Positions 44,649 through 56,000 are shown, counted from the stretch's first letter. The stretch is 64,000 nucleotides of DNA from Leptobrachium leishanense (GCA_009667805.1 RXON01001531.1:1-64000); one strand, 5' to 3'. Numbers and translations: made by a program. The notes: generated by a model from the sequence alone, not told the origin.

Positions 44649-45558
44649 ATTTTTTTCAAAGCAGTTATCACTTCTTTATTTCTAAGAGTGTAAATCATTG
44701 GATTTAACATTGGAGTGATAATGAAATAAAAAACTGTCACTATTTTATCTGTATTTGGTGAAGAGAATGATCTAGGTTTCATATAGGCAGCCATAGCTGA
44801 GCCATAAAACAAAGTTACCACTATCATGTGTGACCCACAGGTGGAGAAAGCTCTTCACTGCCCTTCAGAAGACGACATTTTTTAAATTCTTACAATTATT
44901 TCCACATATGACACACATATAAAAATGACCGGGATAATAAGTATTATTACACCTACAACGAAAATCACAAATTCAATAAATGTTATATTTTCACATCCCA
45001 GTGAAAGCAATTCTGGGATTTCACATATAAAATGGTTAATTTCATTGTGTCCGCAAAGGTTTACATGTAATGTCAGTGCAATATGAGAAATAGACAGTAT
45101 AAAACCACACAACCAGGTGCAAACAGATACCTTAATGCATACAGGCTTATTGATAATATTGATATAATGTAAAGGATAACATATAGCTATATATCTATCA
45201 TAAGCCATAATAGCCAGCAAAATACACTCACATTCACCCAATGAAAGTGAAATATACATTTGTGCTGCACATTCTACATAGGAAATGACTTTCTTTTCTG
45301 ACAGAAGATCTTTCAACATTCGTGGGACACTTGTTTTTGATACACATATGTCCATAATAGAGAGGTTAGTAAGAAAAAAGTACATAGGGGTCTGAAGACT
45401 TTTCTCTGTTGTGGTCACAGTGATAATCAGGATATTTCCTATCAAAATGATAATATAGAAAATTAAAAAGACGACAAAAAGTATGACTTGTATTTTTGCA
45501 TTTTTTGAGAGTCCAAGAAGAATAAATTCTGACACCACTGTGTTATTTTCCAACACAT
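44649..45558 (-). pseudogene. Olfactory receptor pseudogene 2
   Basis: It has OR signatures GNILIITV, PMYFFLTNLSIMDIC, MAYDRYIAICYPLHY, FSTCGSH and [12 protein letters not shown]. Lesions: the ATG at 45556-45558 is out of frame with the rest (one A missing near 45549 relative to OR pseudogene 3), in-frame TAA at 44882-44884, in-frame TGA at 44855-44857, and loss of the C-terminal tail to the LTR at 43635-44648. It is clearly dead, although much of its frame is still open. It is very similar to OR pseudogene 3, flanks included. Confidence 0.93.
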
Positions 45559-45916
45559 TCTACCAATAAAAAAAGAAATAGATTTGTGCTTTTAACAGCA
45601 TAAATATGTATGTTACCTATTGATGACATTAAATAAAGTGAAGAAATTCACTAAAGCACATGTCTCATAGTATAAAACCTTTACACTACCAGGATCGAGA
45701 ATACTCGATCTGAAAAAGCACCTGCTTGTGCACTGATATCAAATATTCTGGGTTTGGTCTGATTCTGGAGCAATGCAAAAGAATATCATTTACTGCAAAA
45801 GAAATATGTTTGCAAATGCGCTCCAGAATTTGCCCCAAGTTTTAGCACCTTGGGTCTGACACTCTTTGTATGTCTATTATTTTATTCTACTGTATTGTTT
45901 GCATAAGAAAAACTTA
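45559..45916. repeat. 5' flank of OR pseudogene 2 (duplicated segment)
   Basis: 45559-45840 matches 63073-63318 and 63539-63570 in order (TAACAGCATAAATATGTATG, ATTGATGACATTAAATAAAG, CCAGGATCGAG). This is the duplicated upstream region of the OR pair. Confidence 0.8.
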
Positions 45917-46699
45917 GGGGGTTATTCAGAGAGCACCGAAATGTTGCCGACATTTCGGTGCTCTCTTGTTCCCCGCACTTTGGGGAAACAAATTTCCCCA
46001 CCCTGCAGTGAATTCAGCATTCACCGCAGGGTCCCTGAAGTGCAGGGAATCATCCGTTGAATGCCACCACAAACCCGCCAGCCGCCAACCCAATGGACAT
46101 CCACCACAAACATGCTGTACAGCCGCCAAACACAGCCGACAAGCACAGCGGCGACCAGCCGGAAAAAAAAAGCCAACAAGCCGCCGGACGGCTAAAAAAA
46201 AAAAATTAAATAATATGATTGACAGTATCAAAATTTAATCATTGCGTGCAAAAAAACTACTCAACGAAAATGTCTGGAATTAGCATATAAGGTCCTATGA
46301 GTGATAATTAAAAGGTCTGTTACAGAAAAAAGAAAATCCGCTATTAAAAAAACAGAAAAAACATTTTTCTGAAAAAAATCCCAAAAAATGCCTAAAAGAG
46401 TCTAAAAAAACAATAAATAAAGCAACTTTTTACTACAGATTAAAATAATAAACGGTTTAGTCGATATTGTATAAAAGCGGGAATATTTTTAATATTGAAG
46501 CCTATGGGATTCGCCTGAACAAACCTGCCGAATGAAAACACCGAACAGCAGGGCATTTTGGCAACTTTTCACTGCTGTTCGGTGTTCTCTGAATAGATTA
46601 ACCATTGCTTCTCTTTGAGGAATTCTCTTCGTTCGGACAGGCCCCATACTTGCTGGCAGTTCGCCAAGATTTGGCGAACTGCCTGCTCTCTGAATAGCC
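45917..46699. mobile_element. CAGGGTTATTC-family element, inverted copy
   Basis: Begins GGGGGTTATTCAGAGAGCAC with an internal hairpin (CCGAAATGTTGCCGACATTT). It runs through the same blocks as 31387-32280 in reverse and ends CTCTCTGAATAGCC. No ORF of substance. Confidence 0.75.
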
Positions 46700-47849
46700 A
46701 AATGGCCCCGATATAATTCTATATATTAGCGATTGACCTGATGGTGGCAGTAATTAAGGGAAGTGAGTGTGGAGATAGTGTGCTATGGCATCATTACAGT
46801 ATTTTGGGTCTAGTGCAGACAAATAGTGATTTTTAGCCCTGCATCCACTTCACCAAGTCACATGCTCTTCTGGGATGAAGCAACTACGTGACAGGTTATT
46901 CAAAGACTGCCGAATTGGTAACCGAATTGCAGCAAATGGTGAATTTCCCCATAGGGTACAATTTCATGGCAATTATGCTATTCAGAAAGCAGTGAAATAC
47001 CCCATAGAGAAGTAATGGTTAATCTATTCAGTGAACGCCGAACAGCCCCAAAAAGTTGGTGAAATGCCAAGATTTGCAGTGTATTCGTTTGACAGGATTA
47101 AACAGGCCTATAGTTTCATTGTAAAAAAAATCCCCATTTTTATTAATAAATTATTCAAACGTTTATTCTTTTCATTTGCAGCAAAAAAAGTATTTTTATC
47201 AATTTATTGTTTAGAATATTTAGGCATTTTCTGGATTTTTTGCCAAAATTTTGGATTCACATATATTTTTAATGGCATTCTTTTAGATTTTGTAACCGAC
47301 CATTTTATTGTAATCCATAGGGCCATATATATTATTTCCATGCATTATGTTTGTTTAACCACTTGGCTGCTATGGACGCGCTCAGTCTGAAGGTTTGGCT
47401 CCTTAGTTTTACTACACCTATAGATTCCTGCCATTCCTGAATGGGCCATTTTTAACGACCACCTGCCCTTCCTGGACACAATCGATTTCCAAAAATCACA
47501 GGTTTTGGCCTTGATTGCTGACGGCTACAAGTAAAAATGCGATACTATCGCAATCGATCTCCCCACACACCCCTCTTTTTGTATGATATACAAGAAGATC
47601 TACTCTATATTTTGAGATGATAGGATGGAGACCTCATTGCATCAGGAAGAGAAAACTAAACCAATTTTTCTTAACTGATCCCCTCTCATAAAGGTGCTCC
47701 CAGATGAAACTCGAGGATTGGCAAAAGAGATCTTCCTTTACTCACCCTGCTACGCTGTGCAAATGTTGAAGGGATCCCCTCCAATCCCGTCCATACCTCT
47801 AACCCCACTCACCCTCGTTTTTTAGCTTCTTGTAATCTGAGGTCCTCTC
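46700..47849. mobile_element. Partial CAGGGTTATTC-family element and flanks
   Basis: 46892-47280 begins CAGGTTATTCAAAGACTGCC and includes TTAATCTATTCAGTGAACGC and a T-rich tract like the other copies. A right end was not found. The remainder is unassigned. Confidence 0.5.
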
Positions 47850-47935
47850 TGCTGTATAATTTATGCAGCATATTAATACACACACTGCGTGGAAGCACTT
47901 ATCTGCAGTATAATTAATGCAGCATATTAATCCTA
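47850..47935. repeat. Isolated fragment of the 54-bp satellite
   Basis: About 1.5 degenerate monomers (CTCTCTGCTGTATAATTTAT, then GCAGCATATTAAT), 5 kb away from the main array. Confidence 0.8.
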
Positions 47936-48292
47936 CAAGAAAAGAGAAGTGAAGCGCACACATGGATTTGAACAAGACAAACATACGTTGCTTCCTTGCT
48001 AGATGGACACGTTCATGGCTTATGTTGACTCAAAAAAAATACAGCCGGTATACTACAATAACAATACCAGCCAGTACCATAATAATCCCATATAACCTCC
48101 CAGACACCATCAAATCTTCCAGTCTTATGTCACTCAAGAGCTCCTTACTAATATACCTCAATACAGAATGCACCTGTAAACATGTAACATAATGACTATT
48201 TTTCTACATATTTATTTTCTGTTAATCTGTATATTTGTGTTTTTTTTTTTTTTTTTTGCATTTTATTACTTTGTATTTCTGTAACTGTAACA
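47936..48292. other. Unassigned DNA
   Basis: Nothing recognised; a long T run lies at 48240-48258. Confidence 0.4.
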
Positions 48293-48389
48293 CTTCAATG
48301 TTCTTGAACCCAGGACATACTTGAAAACGAGAGAAATCTCAATGTATCCTTCCTGGTAAAATCCTTTATAAATAAATAAATAAATATGT
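48293..48389 (+). mobile_element. Retroposon 3' end with (AAAT)n tail
   Basis: CCAGGACATACTTGAAAACG, GAGAAATCTCAATGTATCCT and a (TAAA)n tail. The same piece is at 61628-61711 (+) and a longer copy at 63319-63537 (minus). This marks the 3' end of a SINE or truncated LINE. Confidence 0.75.
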
Positions 48390-49204
48390 TTCAATGTTAA
48401 ACAATTCTCTGTGTTTAGTAAATATTTATTAAACTGTTAATTTTTTTCACCTGCAGCAATAAACTATTTTGTTTATTTATTTTTTTATTTATTTAAAATA
48501 AGTTAGGAACCTAAACTTTTGTCCAAAAATTCCTGAAAAACGCCAAAAAATCCTAAAAAATAAATAAACAAAATGGCTTATTGCTGCAAGTGAAAATAAT
48601 AAACGGTTTAAGAAATATTTGCTAAAAATGTGAATATTATTTTACATTGAAACCTATGCTGGAAAAATGCCTCGTTTCTTTAAAATAAGTTAGGAAACAA
48701 CCCAGAAAAATGCCCAAAAATGCCCAAAAAAAACTAAAAAAACCCTCCTAAGTACGGAGATTCTCATTTTATTGATATTAATCTGCTTCCCATTCTGAAA
48801 TAACCAATAAAAAGCTAAATAACTCATAAAAATTAAATACAAATCAATCTAAAATCCAAAATAACTCACAAAAAAGAAAACCTAAAGGACCCGAAATTCT
48901 GAATTGATCCAAAATGCAGAGTCAGAGATTTCAAATAGGGCAGAAAGCCGAATTGATTTGAAATTCCGAAACGAAATGGAACAAAACGAAACAAAAAAAC
49001 TTTCCGAAATGACCCGAAACTAAAAAAAGTCCCGAAAACTCCCCAAAACAAAACTATAAAAAAAAGTCATGCCTATCTCTAAAAGATAGAGCGTGGCTAG
49101 CAATTACAGGGTGTGGCTTTGAGAACAAAGAACCCTCTGCTGTAATGCTATAGATCAGGGTAAGCAATGCAATGATTGCGTAGTGAGAATGAGTGAGTAG
49201 ATAG
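48390..49204. other. AT-rich non-coding DNA
   Basis: It contains reiterated CCCAAAAA/CCTAAAAAA and GAAACGAAA phrases (48530-49060) that resemble the T-rich centre of the CAGGGTTATTC family, but no element ends. No gene seen. Confidence 0.4.
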
Positions 49205-49681
49205 TTAAAGTGATGATGATGTTCGTCCATCGTATTCTATGAGGACCTTGTCATCTTGCAGGTTGTGGGTTGTCCACGGTGTGTCCGCAGATGGCTGATG
49301 AGGCCTATTCGAGCACAAAATGTTCTGCCACACGTCGAGCAGACATGTGTGGGTCAATGTTCCCTCTAATTTTTGGGGGCCGTGAGCGCACCAGATTTTT
49401 CATGAGCAACAATATTTTCGTCATGAGCGCTTATTGACTATGGTAACCAATAGTTGGTTTTTTAAAAGTAGCGCAATTGATCGTACGTGTAAGTGAAAAC
49501 TGTTCAAAGCTAAAACGAAGCAACCAGATGATTTGATAAAACTTATATCTGAATGAATGTATATTTATATTTTCTAACTCATGTGAGAAAAGAAAAGAAA
49601 AAACTTCCATCAATTAAGGTACATGAGACTTCTACAAATATCAGTCCTATCATTTATAAGAGTCTGATAACCTATATTTAC

Positions 49682-51694
49682 CTAGATTTGTTCACGTCTG
49701 TCTCGAGTTAGTTGCCAACGGGTGTACACTTGATCAAGGTTGATATGTTCACCTGAATTTAAATAAGTCTTTATCCTTATAAGACAGTCCAGATGATCAA
49801 CTTGAAGTCGGTTACGCATTTTGGTCTTTGTTGCATTCATGAGACTAAATCCACGTTCACACTCGGCACTGGAAGCCTGGAACGAGGCGCATATATCGAC
49901 TAGCAGTGCTAACTCGCTGAATTCTTCTTCAGTAAGGATGTAAGAAACAATGTCGTTGAAATTTTTAAACATTCCTGCTTTAACTTTCTCACAAGCAATA
50001 AACTTGAAGTCCCGATACTGTTTGCAAGTCTGCTTCTTGTATTCATCGCTGTCAGTTTTACCAAGTAATTTACTGTATTTAACTGCTAGGTTTGCAATCT
50101 CGGTTTGCCCATTTTCATAGCTGGAAACGTCTGTCAGAGTACGTAACTCAAACACCTTCCAATCTAGCAACTCGTCGTCTGGGAACCGGCGATCCAAGTG
50201 GTCACAGACACGTTCGATAAATCTGATTACCGAGGCTGTGTCTACTTCTTCATATTTGGTTAACAGATCTTTAGCATCATCGCTCCAGTGTACGCATTCG
50301 CCGAGGTACTGCGAGCGCAACTTGGCAATTTTCGCTTTGACTAACTGATGTGCTTCGACTGGGGACAAACAACTTCTTTGGAATACTTTACTGAGGTCTG
50401 CTAATTGTCCAAGAACGTCATGGAGAACAGTAAGTGCGACGTGATACTGAGGATTTCTCAAACGCTTCAAACAATACTTGTTAATAGGATCGTTATTTTC
50501 ACTGACCTGTTGCCCACAGTACTCTTCCAATACAGTGTAGTTTCTCATTATTGCATTAACTGCAAAATAACGCGATAGCCAACGAACTTCGTTTAACGGT
50601 CTGAATGCAATAACATCACTTTCGGTCACTTTCGCCAGCTCTGCCAGTTCTTGTCGCTTTACAGTTGACTTGCTAAAGAGCGTATATACAGTCCTTAACA
50701 AGGTCTCGATGTCTTTCATCAAAGACACATTCTTCCAGGCGTCATCTATGCCAAGGTCTTCTCTGTGTGCAACGCAGTGTTGTTCTAACACATGTGGAAC
50801 TTCGCGACGTAGCTGAGCTGCGACGCCATTCTGCTTGCCCAACATTACCGAAGCACCATCAGAGGTAAACATTACCATTTTCTGTAAATCTAACTTACAG
50901 TCTGCATAGAACTGCTTAATTGCCATTGTAATTGAGGTGCTATCACATGCCGATAGCTTGAGAATTCCGGCGAAAACTGTTTTGTGAATATTCATGCCTA
51001 CTGGACGAAATTTCAAGTATAAAATCAGCATTTTTGTGATGGACACATCTGTGCTTTCATCCGCTATCAGAGTATGAAATGGAGCACTATTTATTTCAGT
51101 CAAAATTTGGGCTTTGACAACCATGTTAATGGACTCCACAAACTCGAACGCATAATTCTTGCTGCGCCAACTCTCTGGTAATTGAACGTATTTTGCGACG
51201 TGTGCATGAATTTCTTGAACAGATAGCATTGACGCGTTCAATTTAATAGCCAATATGACATTATCAATAAGAATCTTCACCTGTTCGGGCTTCGAAATCT
51301 TCCGCTGAGCTACCTCCAATCTCTGTTCTCTGTCGCTTGCTGATTCTGTAAACATCTTGAGAATACCCCCTTTGCTAATATTTACGAGCTTTGCAACGGA
51401 TTCGAGGTGAGTTTTGTGCAGCAGGTGTCGCTTTAAGTAATCTAACTTCCATTCGTTCCAGCGTTTGCCGTTTGTAAATTCGCCAGGAGCATCCGCTTTC
51501 TTACAAACATTGCAAATAACAGCATCGGAATTCTCGTTGTATGTAAAAACATCTTTCAGCATGACCGTTTGTTTTTTTCCTGACGACGGCATTTCAGTTT
51601 CTACAAGTTCGTCTAACCACTCTATCTTAAAACGTGCGCATGTTCTTTTCCTGCACAACATCACACCGTGATCGGAACGTTTTTGCTTCGACAT
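49682..51694 (-). CDS. hAT3 transposase, intact 670-aa ORF
   Basis: Uninterrupted single-exon frame from ATG at 51692-51694. A TTF/BED-like finger lies at residues 61-96 (C61, C64, H90, H93/H96). The RNase-H-like core has LIADESTDVS (Asp212), FTSDGASVM (Asp279) and HCVAH (C307/H310). The C-terminal hATC region reads ASSAECERGFSLMNATKTKM with a Glu in the CERGFS motif. It belongs to the hAT group that also gave the vertebrate ZNF862/KIAA1586-like genes (by resemblance). Expected activity is cut-and-paste transposition. Complete ends and an exact duplication suggest a recently functional transposon rather than a domesticated gene. Confidence 0.92.
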   Translation of the reverse strand: MSKQKRSDHGVMLCRKRTCARFKIEWLDELVETEMPSSGKKQTVMLKDVFTYNENSDAVICNVCKKADAPGEFTNGKRWNEWKLDYLKRHLLHKTHLESVAKLVNISKGGILKMFTESASDREQRLEVAQRKISKPEQVKILIDNVILAIKLNASMLSVQEIHAHVAKYVQLPESWRSKNYAFEFVESINMVVKAQILTEINSAPFHTLIADESTDVSITKMLILYLKFRPVGMNIHKTVFAGILKLSACDSTSITMAIKQFYADCKLDLQKMVMFTSDGASVMLGKQNGVAAQLRREVPHVLEQHCVAHREDLGIDDAWKNVSLMKDIETLLRTVYTLFSKSTVKRQELAELAKVTESDVIAFRPLNEVRWLSRYFAVNAIMRNYTVLEEYCGQQVSENNDPINKYCLKRLRNPQYHVALTVLHDVLGQLADLSKVFQRSCLSPVEAHQLVKAKIAKLRSQYLGECVHWSDDAKDLLTKYEEVDTASVIRFIERVCDHLDRRFPDDELLDWKVFELRTLTDVSSYENGQTEIANLAVKYSKLLGKTDSDEYKKQTCKQYRDFKFIACEKVKAGMFKNFNDIVSYILTEEEFSELALLVDICASFQASSAECERGFSLMNATKTKMRNRLQVDHLDCLIRIKTYLNSGEHINLDQVYTRWQLTRDRREQI

Positions 51695-51854
51695 TGAAAT
51701 TTAAGTCAAGTTATAAGTTAACAGCTTTAGACAGTCCAGCCACTGTGATCGATTTCCCTCGTCATCATCACGCCGGAACGCAGCTACGTGTTCAGCTGCG
51801 CGACGAAGAGCTCCCCCGGAACTTCCCCATTGCGCAGCGCCTACAGCCTGTAAC

Positions 51855-52005
51855 CAGGGTCAGACGAACGCATTTCTGACGTCCAGCTTCAAAACGCACG
51901 TCGGTGCGTGCGAACGCATTTTTTCACGGAATACGCTTAAGCGGTCAGACGATGCGCAATTCTGGACGTATTTCATGACGGAGCTGTAAAAAAACGAGAA
52001 AAATC
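51855..52005. mobile_element. Partial Harbinger-like MITE inside hAT3
   Basis: CCAGGGTCAGACGAACGCAT and following CG-rich hairpin sequence (ACGGAATACG...GCGGTCAGACGATGCGCAAT) match the MITEs at 3924 and 28845. The right end was not found. It lies upstream of the transposase start. Confidence 0.65.
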
Positions 52006-52117
52006 CGATGAATCTAAGTTGGCCACCCCTGCACTAATTTGTGCGCGCATAAATACACGTTGTGCGCGCTGTCATTGCATTCCGTGCGCGGGCGCGCACG
52101 TTAGAGGGAATCCATTG

Positions 52118-52735
52118 GATTTGCCCCAGCTCACAAATGGATTTGCCCCCAGCTCATGGATTTGCCCCCAGCTCTCACATGGATTTGCCCCAACTCATGG
52201 ATTTGCCCAGCTCATGGATTTGCCCCCAGCTCATGATTTGCCCCCAGCTCATGGATTTGCCCCCAACTCATGGATTTGCCCCCAACTCATGGATTTGCCC
52301 CCAACTCATGGATTTGCCCCCCAGCTCATGGATTTGCCCCCCAGCTCGTGGATTTGCCCCCAGCTCTTGGATTTGCCCCCAGCTCGTGGATATGCCCAGC
52401 TCGTGGATTTAACCCCCCAGCTCGTGGATTTGCCCCCCAGCTCGTGGATTTGCCCCCCAGCTCATGGATTTGGCCCCCAGCTCGTGGATTTGGCCCCCAG
52501 CTCATGGATTTGGCCCCCAGCTCATGGATTTGCCCCCCAGCTCGTGGATATGCCCAGCTCGTGGATTTAACCCCCCAGCTCATGGATTTGCCCCCCAGCT
52601 CGTGGATTTGCCCCCCAGCTCATGGATTTGGCCCCCAGCTCATGGATTTGCCCCCAGCTCATGGATTTGCCCCCCAGCTCGTGGATTTAACCCCCCAGCT
52701 CGTGGATTTGGCCCCCAGCTCATACCTGGTTAGTT
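52118..52735. repeat. hAT3 minisatellite, about 29 copies of 20-22 bp
   Basis: The unit is GATTTGCCCCCCAGCTC(A/G)TG. It begins exactly at the degenerate inner right end (CCATTGGATTTGCCCC) and ends before the palindrome. Several open frames on both strands are repeat artefacts. Confidence 0.95.
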
Positions 52736-52742
52736 GCCCCAG

Positions 52743-52990
52743 CGGGGTTTAAGGGGACCCAGATGCCGGGCAGCGCGGGAATGCCTGCCCGGTCCTGAAG
52801 AGTCCGTCCTGTTAAAGGGGATGGCTGCGTGGCGTGCGTGCGCAGGTCACGCGGTCCGGCCAGTCAGGTGGCCTGATTAGCCGGACCACGTGACCGGCTG
52901 CGCGCGCACGCACGCAGCCGCTTAGGACGGACTCTTCAGAACCGGGCAGGCACTCACGCGCTGCCCGGCTCTGGGTCCCCTCAAACCCCG
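52743..52990. repeat. G+C-rich palindrome in hAT3
   Basis: Arms of roughly 110-120 bp: GGGGACCCAGATGCCGGGCA (left) pairs with TGCCCGGCTCTGGGTCCCC (right), and CTGAAGAGTCCGTCCT with AGGACGGACTCTTCAG. The turn is near 52862. CG-rich and non-coding. Confidence 0.88.
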
Positions 52991-52999
52991 CCGGTTGCC

Positions 53000-53082
53000 A
53001 TGCGCGCATAACCACAAGTTGTGCGCGCTGGCACCGCGTTCCCTGCGCGCGCGCGCACGCGCGCACGTTGCAGGGAACACTG
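53000..53082. repeat. Outer right end of hAT3, duplicate of 52035-52118
   Basis: GCGCGCATAA(C/A)..CAC(A)AGTTGTGCGCGCTG, then a GCATTCC/GCGTTCC block, GCGCGCACG and a GGGAA(C/T) end appear in both places in the same orientation, so the right terminus exists twice. Confidence 0.75.
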
Positions 53083-56000
53083 GTGTGGGTACCCCTGTTG
53101 CAACATTTGCAGTTCTGGCTTTGCGAAGTGCTTGCTTCTCTTGTGCTATGGTTGCTCTTTTGTCCTCAAATATCTGTCAGCCTTGGAGGATCAGCGTGCG
53201 GCATGTTGATCGATCTTGTGCCACGATTTCCCAGAAGGTGATATCAATATCCATGGACTTGAAGGAGGCTTTCAGTGTATCTTTGTATCGCTTCCTTTGT
53301 CTCCCGTGCGACCGCTTTCCTTGAGACAGCTCACCGTAGAGAAGCTGTTTAGGGATGCGATGATCGGGCATCCTTGCAACATGACCTGCCCATCGTGTCT
53401 GGGCTTTCATCAGCAGGGTATAAACTGATGGCAGGCCTACTCTGGAAAGAACTTCTGTGTCTGGCACCTTATCCTGCCACTGGATCCTAAGAAGTCTGCG
53501 GAGGCATGTCATGTGGAAGCGATTCAGTTGCCTAGCATGCCTCCTGTATACAGTCCAAGTCTCACTGGCATACATCAGGGTAGTTAACACTACTGCTCGG
53601 TAGACTTTGAACTTTGTATCAAGGCTTATTCCACGGCGGTCCCATACGTTGGTCAATAGTCTGCCAAATGCAAAGCTTGTCTTGGCTACTCTGCAGTTGA
53701 CCTCAATGTCAATTGTCACTGCGTGGGAAAGGGTGCTGCCTAGGTATGTAAATTGGTCCAATGCTAGCAGATTTTGTCCCTTCACTGTGATGATGGGCTC
53801 TTGATGTTGGGCTTTCGGAGCTGGCTGATGCATTACCTTCGGTCTTCTTTGTGTTAATAAGGAGGCCGAAGTTGTCGCATGCTGCTGAGAATTTGTCTAC
53901 ACTGGCTCGCATTTCCTGCTCTGATCCAGCATTCAGGGCGCAGTCATCAGCAAAAAGGAAGTCTCGTAGCACAGTCTCCTTTACCTTGGTGACAGCCTGG
54001 AGTCTACGCAGGTTGAACAGCTTCCCATCGGTCCTGTATCTCAGGCTAACTCTCAAGGAAGTGTTCTGGAAGGCTTCTGACAGCATAGCTGAAAACATTA
54101 TGCTAAACAGGGTCGGTGCCAACACACAGCCTTGCTTGACGCCGTTTGTAACGGGAAAGGCCTCTGAAGCTTCTACATCGTCCAGTACACAAGCCGTCAT
54201 GCCGTCGTGGAACTGACGTACCATTAAGATGAATCTATCAGGGCACCCAAACTTCGACATGATGCCACAGACCTTCGCGACTGACGGTGTCAAAAGCCTT
54301 GGTGAGATCTACAAAGGTGGTATACAATTCACGATTCTGCTCTTGACACTTCTTTTGGAGCTGTCGGGCTGCGAAGATCATGTCCACAGTGCCGCGCTCT
54401 TTGCGGAAGCCGCACTGTGTCTCTGGTAATAAACCCTGTTCCAGGTGGTCAGTCAGGCGGTTCAGCAATACTCGTGCAAGGATCTTGGCTGTGATGGAAA
54501 GCAGTGATCTTCCTCTGTGATTATCGCAGACTTGTCGATTCCCTTTCTTCTTATAGAGATGTATGATGGACGCATCTTTAAATTCCTGAGGAAGAGATCC
54601 TTGATTCCAGAAATACTGGAACAGCAGAGTGAGTTTGTCGACAAGCACTGTACCGCCATCCTTGTAGACTTCCGCTGGAATAGCATCAGATCCTGGGGCC
54701 TTGCCACTAGACAGCTGGCTGATGGCCTGTTGGGTTTCAGTATTTGTTGGTAGAGCGTCCAGGCTGCGGTTGATATCCACCTGAGGCATTCTGTCGATCG
54801 CCTCATTGTTAATGGAAGATGACCGATTCAGTACAAATTGGAAGTGTTCAGCCCACCGCTGTAGAATCCGAGTCTTCTCAGTAATGAGAGTTACGCCATC
54901 TAAGTCTAACAGAGGGAAGCTCCCTGATGGTTGAGGTCCGTACAAGGATCTAAGGGCTTCGTAGAACCGTTGGGCATCGTATCTATCAGCAAATTTCTGA
55001 ATTTCATCTGCTTTGGCACTCAGCCAAGAGTCCTGCATCTTACGAAGCTTGCTCTGTACAGTCCTGCGAGTGTTGTTGAAGGCATTTTTCTTGGCTATTG
55101 GTGACGGGTCGTTCTGATAAGCACGATGAAGGCAGTGCTTCTCAGCAAGTAGGGCCTTGATCTCAACATCATTTTCGTCAAACCAGTCCTGCTGTTTCCT
55201 GTGTGAGGGTTCAAGAACCTTTAGTGCAGAAGAGTGCACAATATCCAGGAAACTTTCCCAATCCTTCTCAGCATTTCCTTCTAATTGCAGCTCTGAGAGT
55301 TGGTTGTCAAGATCTTCTGCTAGTGAGGTTGCTGTATTGGGGTTCCTCAGTTTCCTGATGTTAATCCGTTTCATCACAACTTTGTTTCCCTGCAGACATT
55401 GGCTGACATTAACCCCTAGGGAGCCGGATCACGATTCGGCGCTGAAAAGTGCCGGATCGTGATCCTCTCCTGGAGCTGGCCGACATCTTGGATGTCGGCC
55501 AAGCCTCTGGGAACTCCCCCTGAGAGCATGGCCTTTCCAACGATACCAAACATGACCATGTAAAAAGTTTTTTTTTGTAATACAAAAAAATAAAGAAAGA
55601 AAATATTTTAACAAAAATAGAAAAAAAATAAACAAGTTTTTTTGTTTTTTTTTGTTTTGTTAATGCAGCAATATTGTTCACATTTCAATTATAATGTGAA
55701 CAATGATGCTGCACTAACGATTTTTGTATGCGGTGCATTTGTTAAAAATAGCGAAATGTCCCCCCAAAAAAAATGTAACGAGTCCCCATTTCTAATTTTT
55801 TTAACAAGCGCACCCCATAGAAAATATAACCGCAAATGCTTGCATGTTAAAATGTGAAAAAAAAACCACTTGACACATTGTAAATTATTGAGAATTCGAA
55901 TTTTATTGCATTTTTTGTTATAATATACAGACAAGACATGACGTATACTTATAATAATGACATATTATGAATCTGCTGAGTCTGTCGGAAAGAACGATAT

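Larger units (their letters stand above)
49355..53082 (-). mobile_element. hAT3: complete hAT element, 8-bp duplication GTGTGGGT
   Basis: Starts CAATGTTCCCTCTAATTTTT and ends CGTTGCAGGGAACACTG, flanked by perfect duplications GTGTGGGT (49347-49354, 53083-53090). The CA(A/G)TGTTCCC ends are hAT-like. It carries an intact minus-strand transposase, a partial Harbinger-like segment at about 51855-52000, a minisatellite and a G+C-rich palindrome. A second, degenerate right end (GTTAGAGGGAATCCATTG) lies at 52101-52118. 3,728 bp. Confidence 0.93.
49237..55377 (-). pseudogene. LINE ORF2: reverse transcriptase with C-terminal C2H2 finger
   Basis: The fragments in order are: 55377-54238 (RT fingers and palm, with GKAPGSDAIPAEVYKDGG, LYKKKGNR and FVDLTKAFDTVSREGLW), a frameshift at about 54250-54290, then 54293-53840 (VKQGCVLAPTLFSIMF and catalytic FADDCALN). 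A second frameshift at about 53830 leads to 53833-53177 (FTYLGSTLS, VLTTLMYASETW, WAGHVARM), after which a stop ends the open frame at 53177. After hAT3 the frame resumes as a classical C2H2 finger (CSTCGRTF...HLRTH; C-X2-C-X12-H-X3-H) and stops at 49237-49239. It is inactive. Confidence 0.85.
49205..55408 (-). mobile_element. LINE, 5'-truncated, interrupted by hAT3
   Basis: A minus-strand non-LTR retrotransposon. Its 3' end is near 49205, with a short (ATC)n tail (complement of GATGATGATG), and its ORF2 spans 55377 to 49237. The 5' part, including the endonuclease, is missing, and the copy stops at the TTAA element near 55409. hAT3 (49355-53082) sits just upstream of the C-terminal zinc finger. 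The reverse transcriptase resembles that of APE-type LINEs often annotated as craniofacial-development-protein-2-like. The exact clade was not decided. Confidence 0.85.

Noticed and set aside
44055..44693. Plus-strand open frame of 212 codons
   Set aside because: It is driven by the 44-bp array within an LTR and runs antisense into the OR pseudogene.
45556..45558. Intact start of OR pseudogene 2 at GTG 45554-45556
   Set aside because: GTG is not an OR start; the true ATG at 45556-45558 is one base out of frame compared with OR pseudogene 3.
52019..52752. Pro-rich open frames of 85-183 codons
   Set aside because: They lie wholly in the 20-22 bp minisatellite of hAT3.
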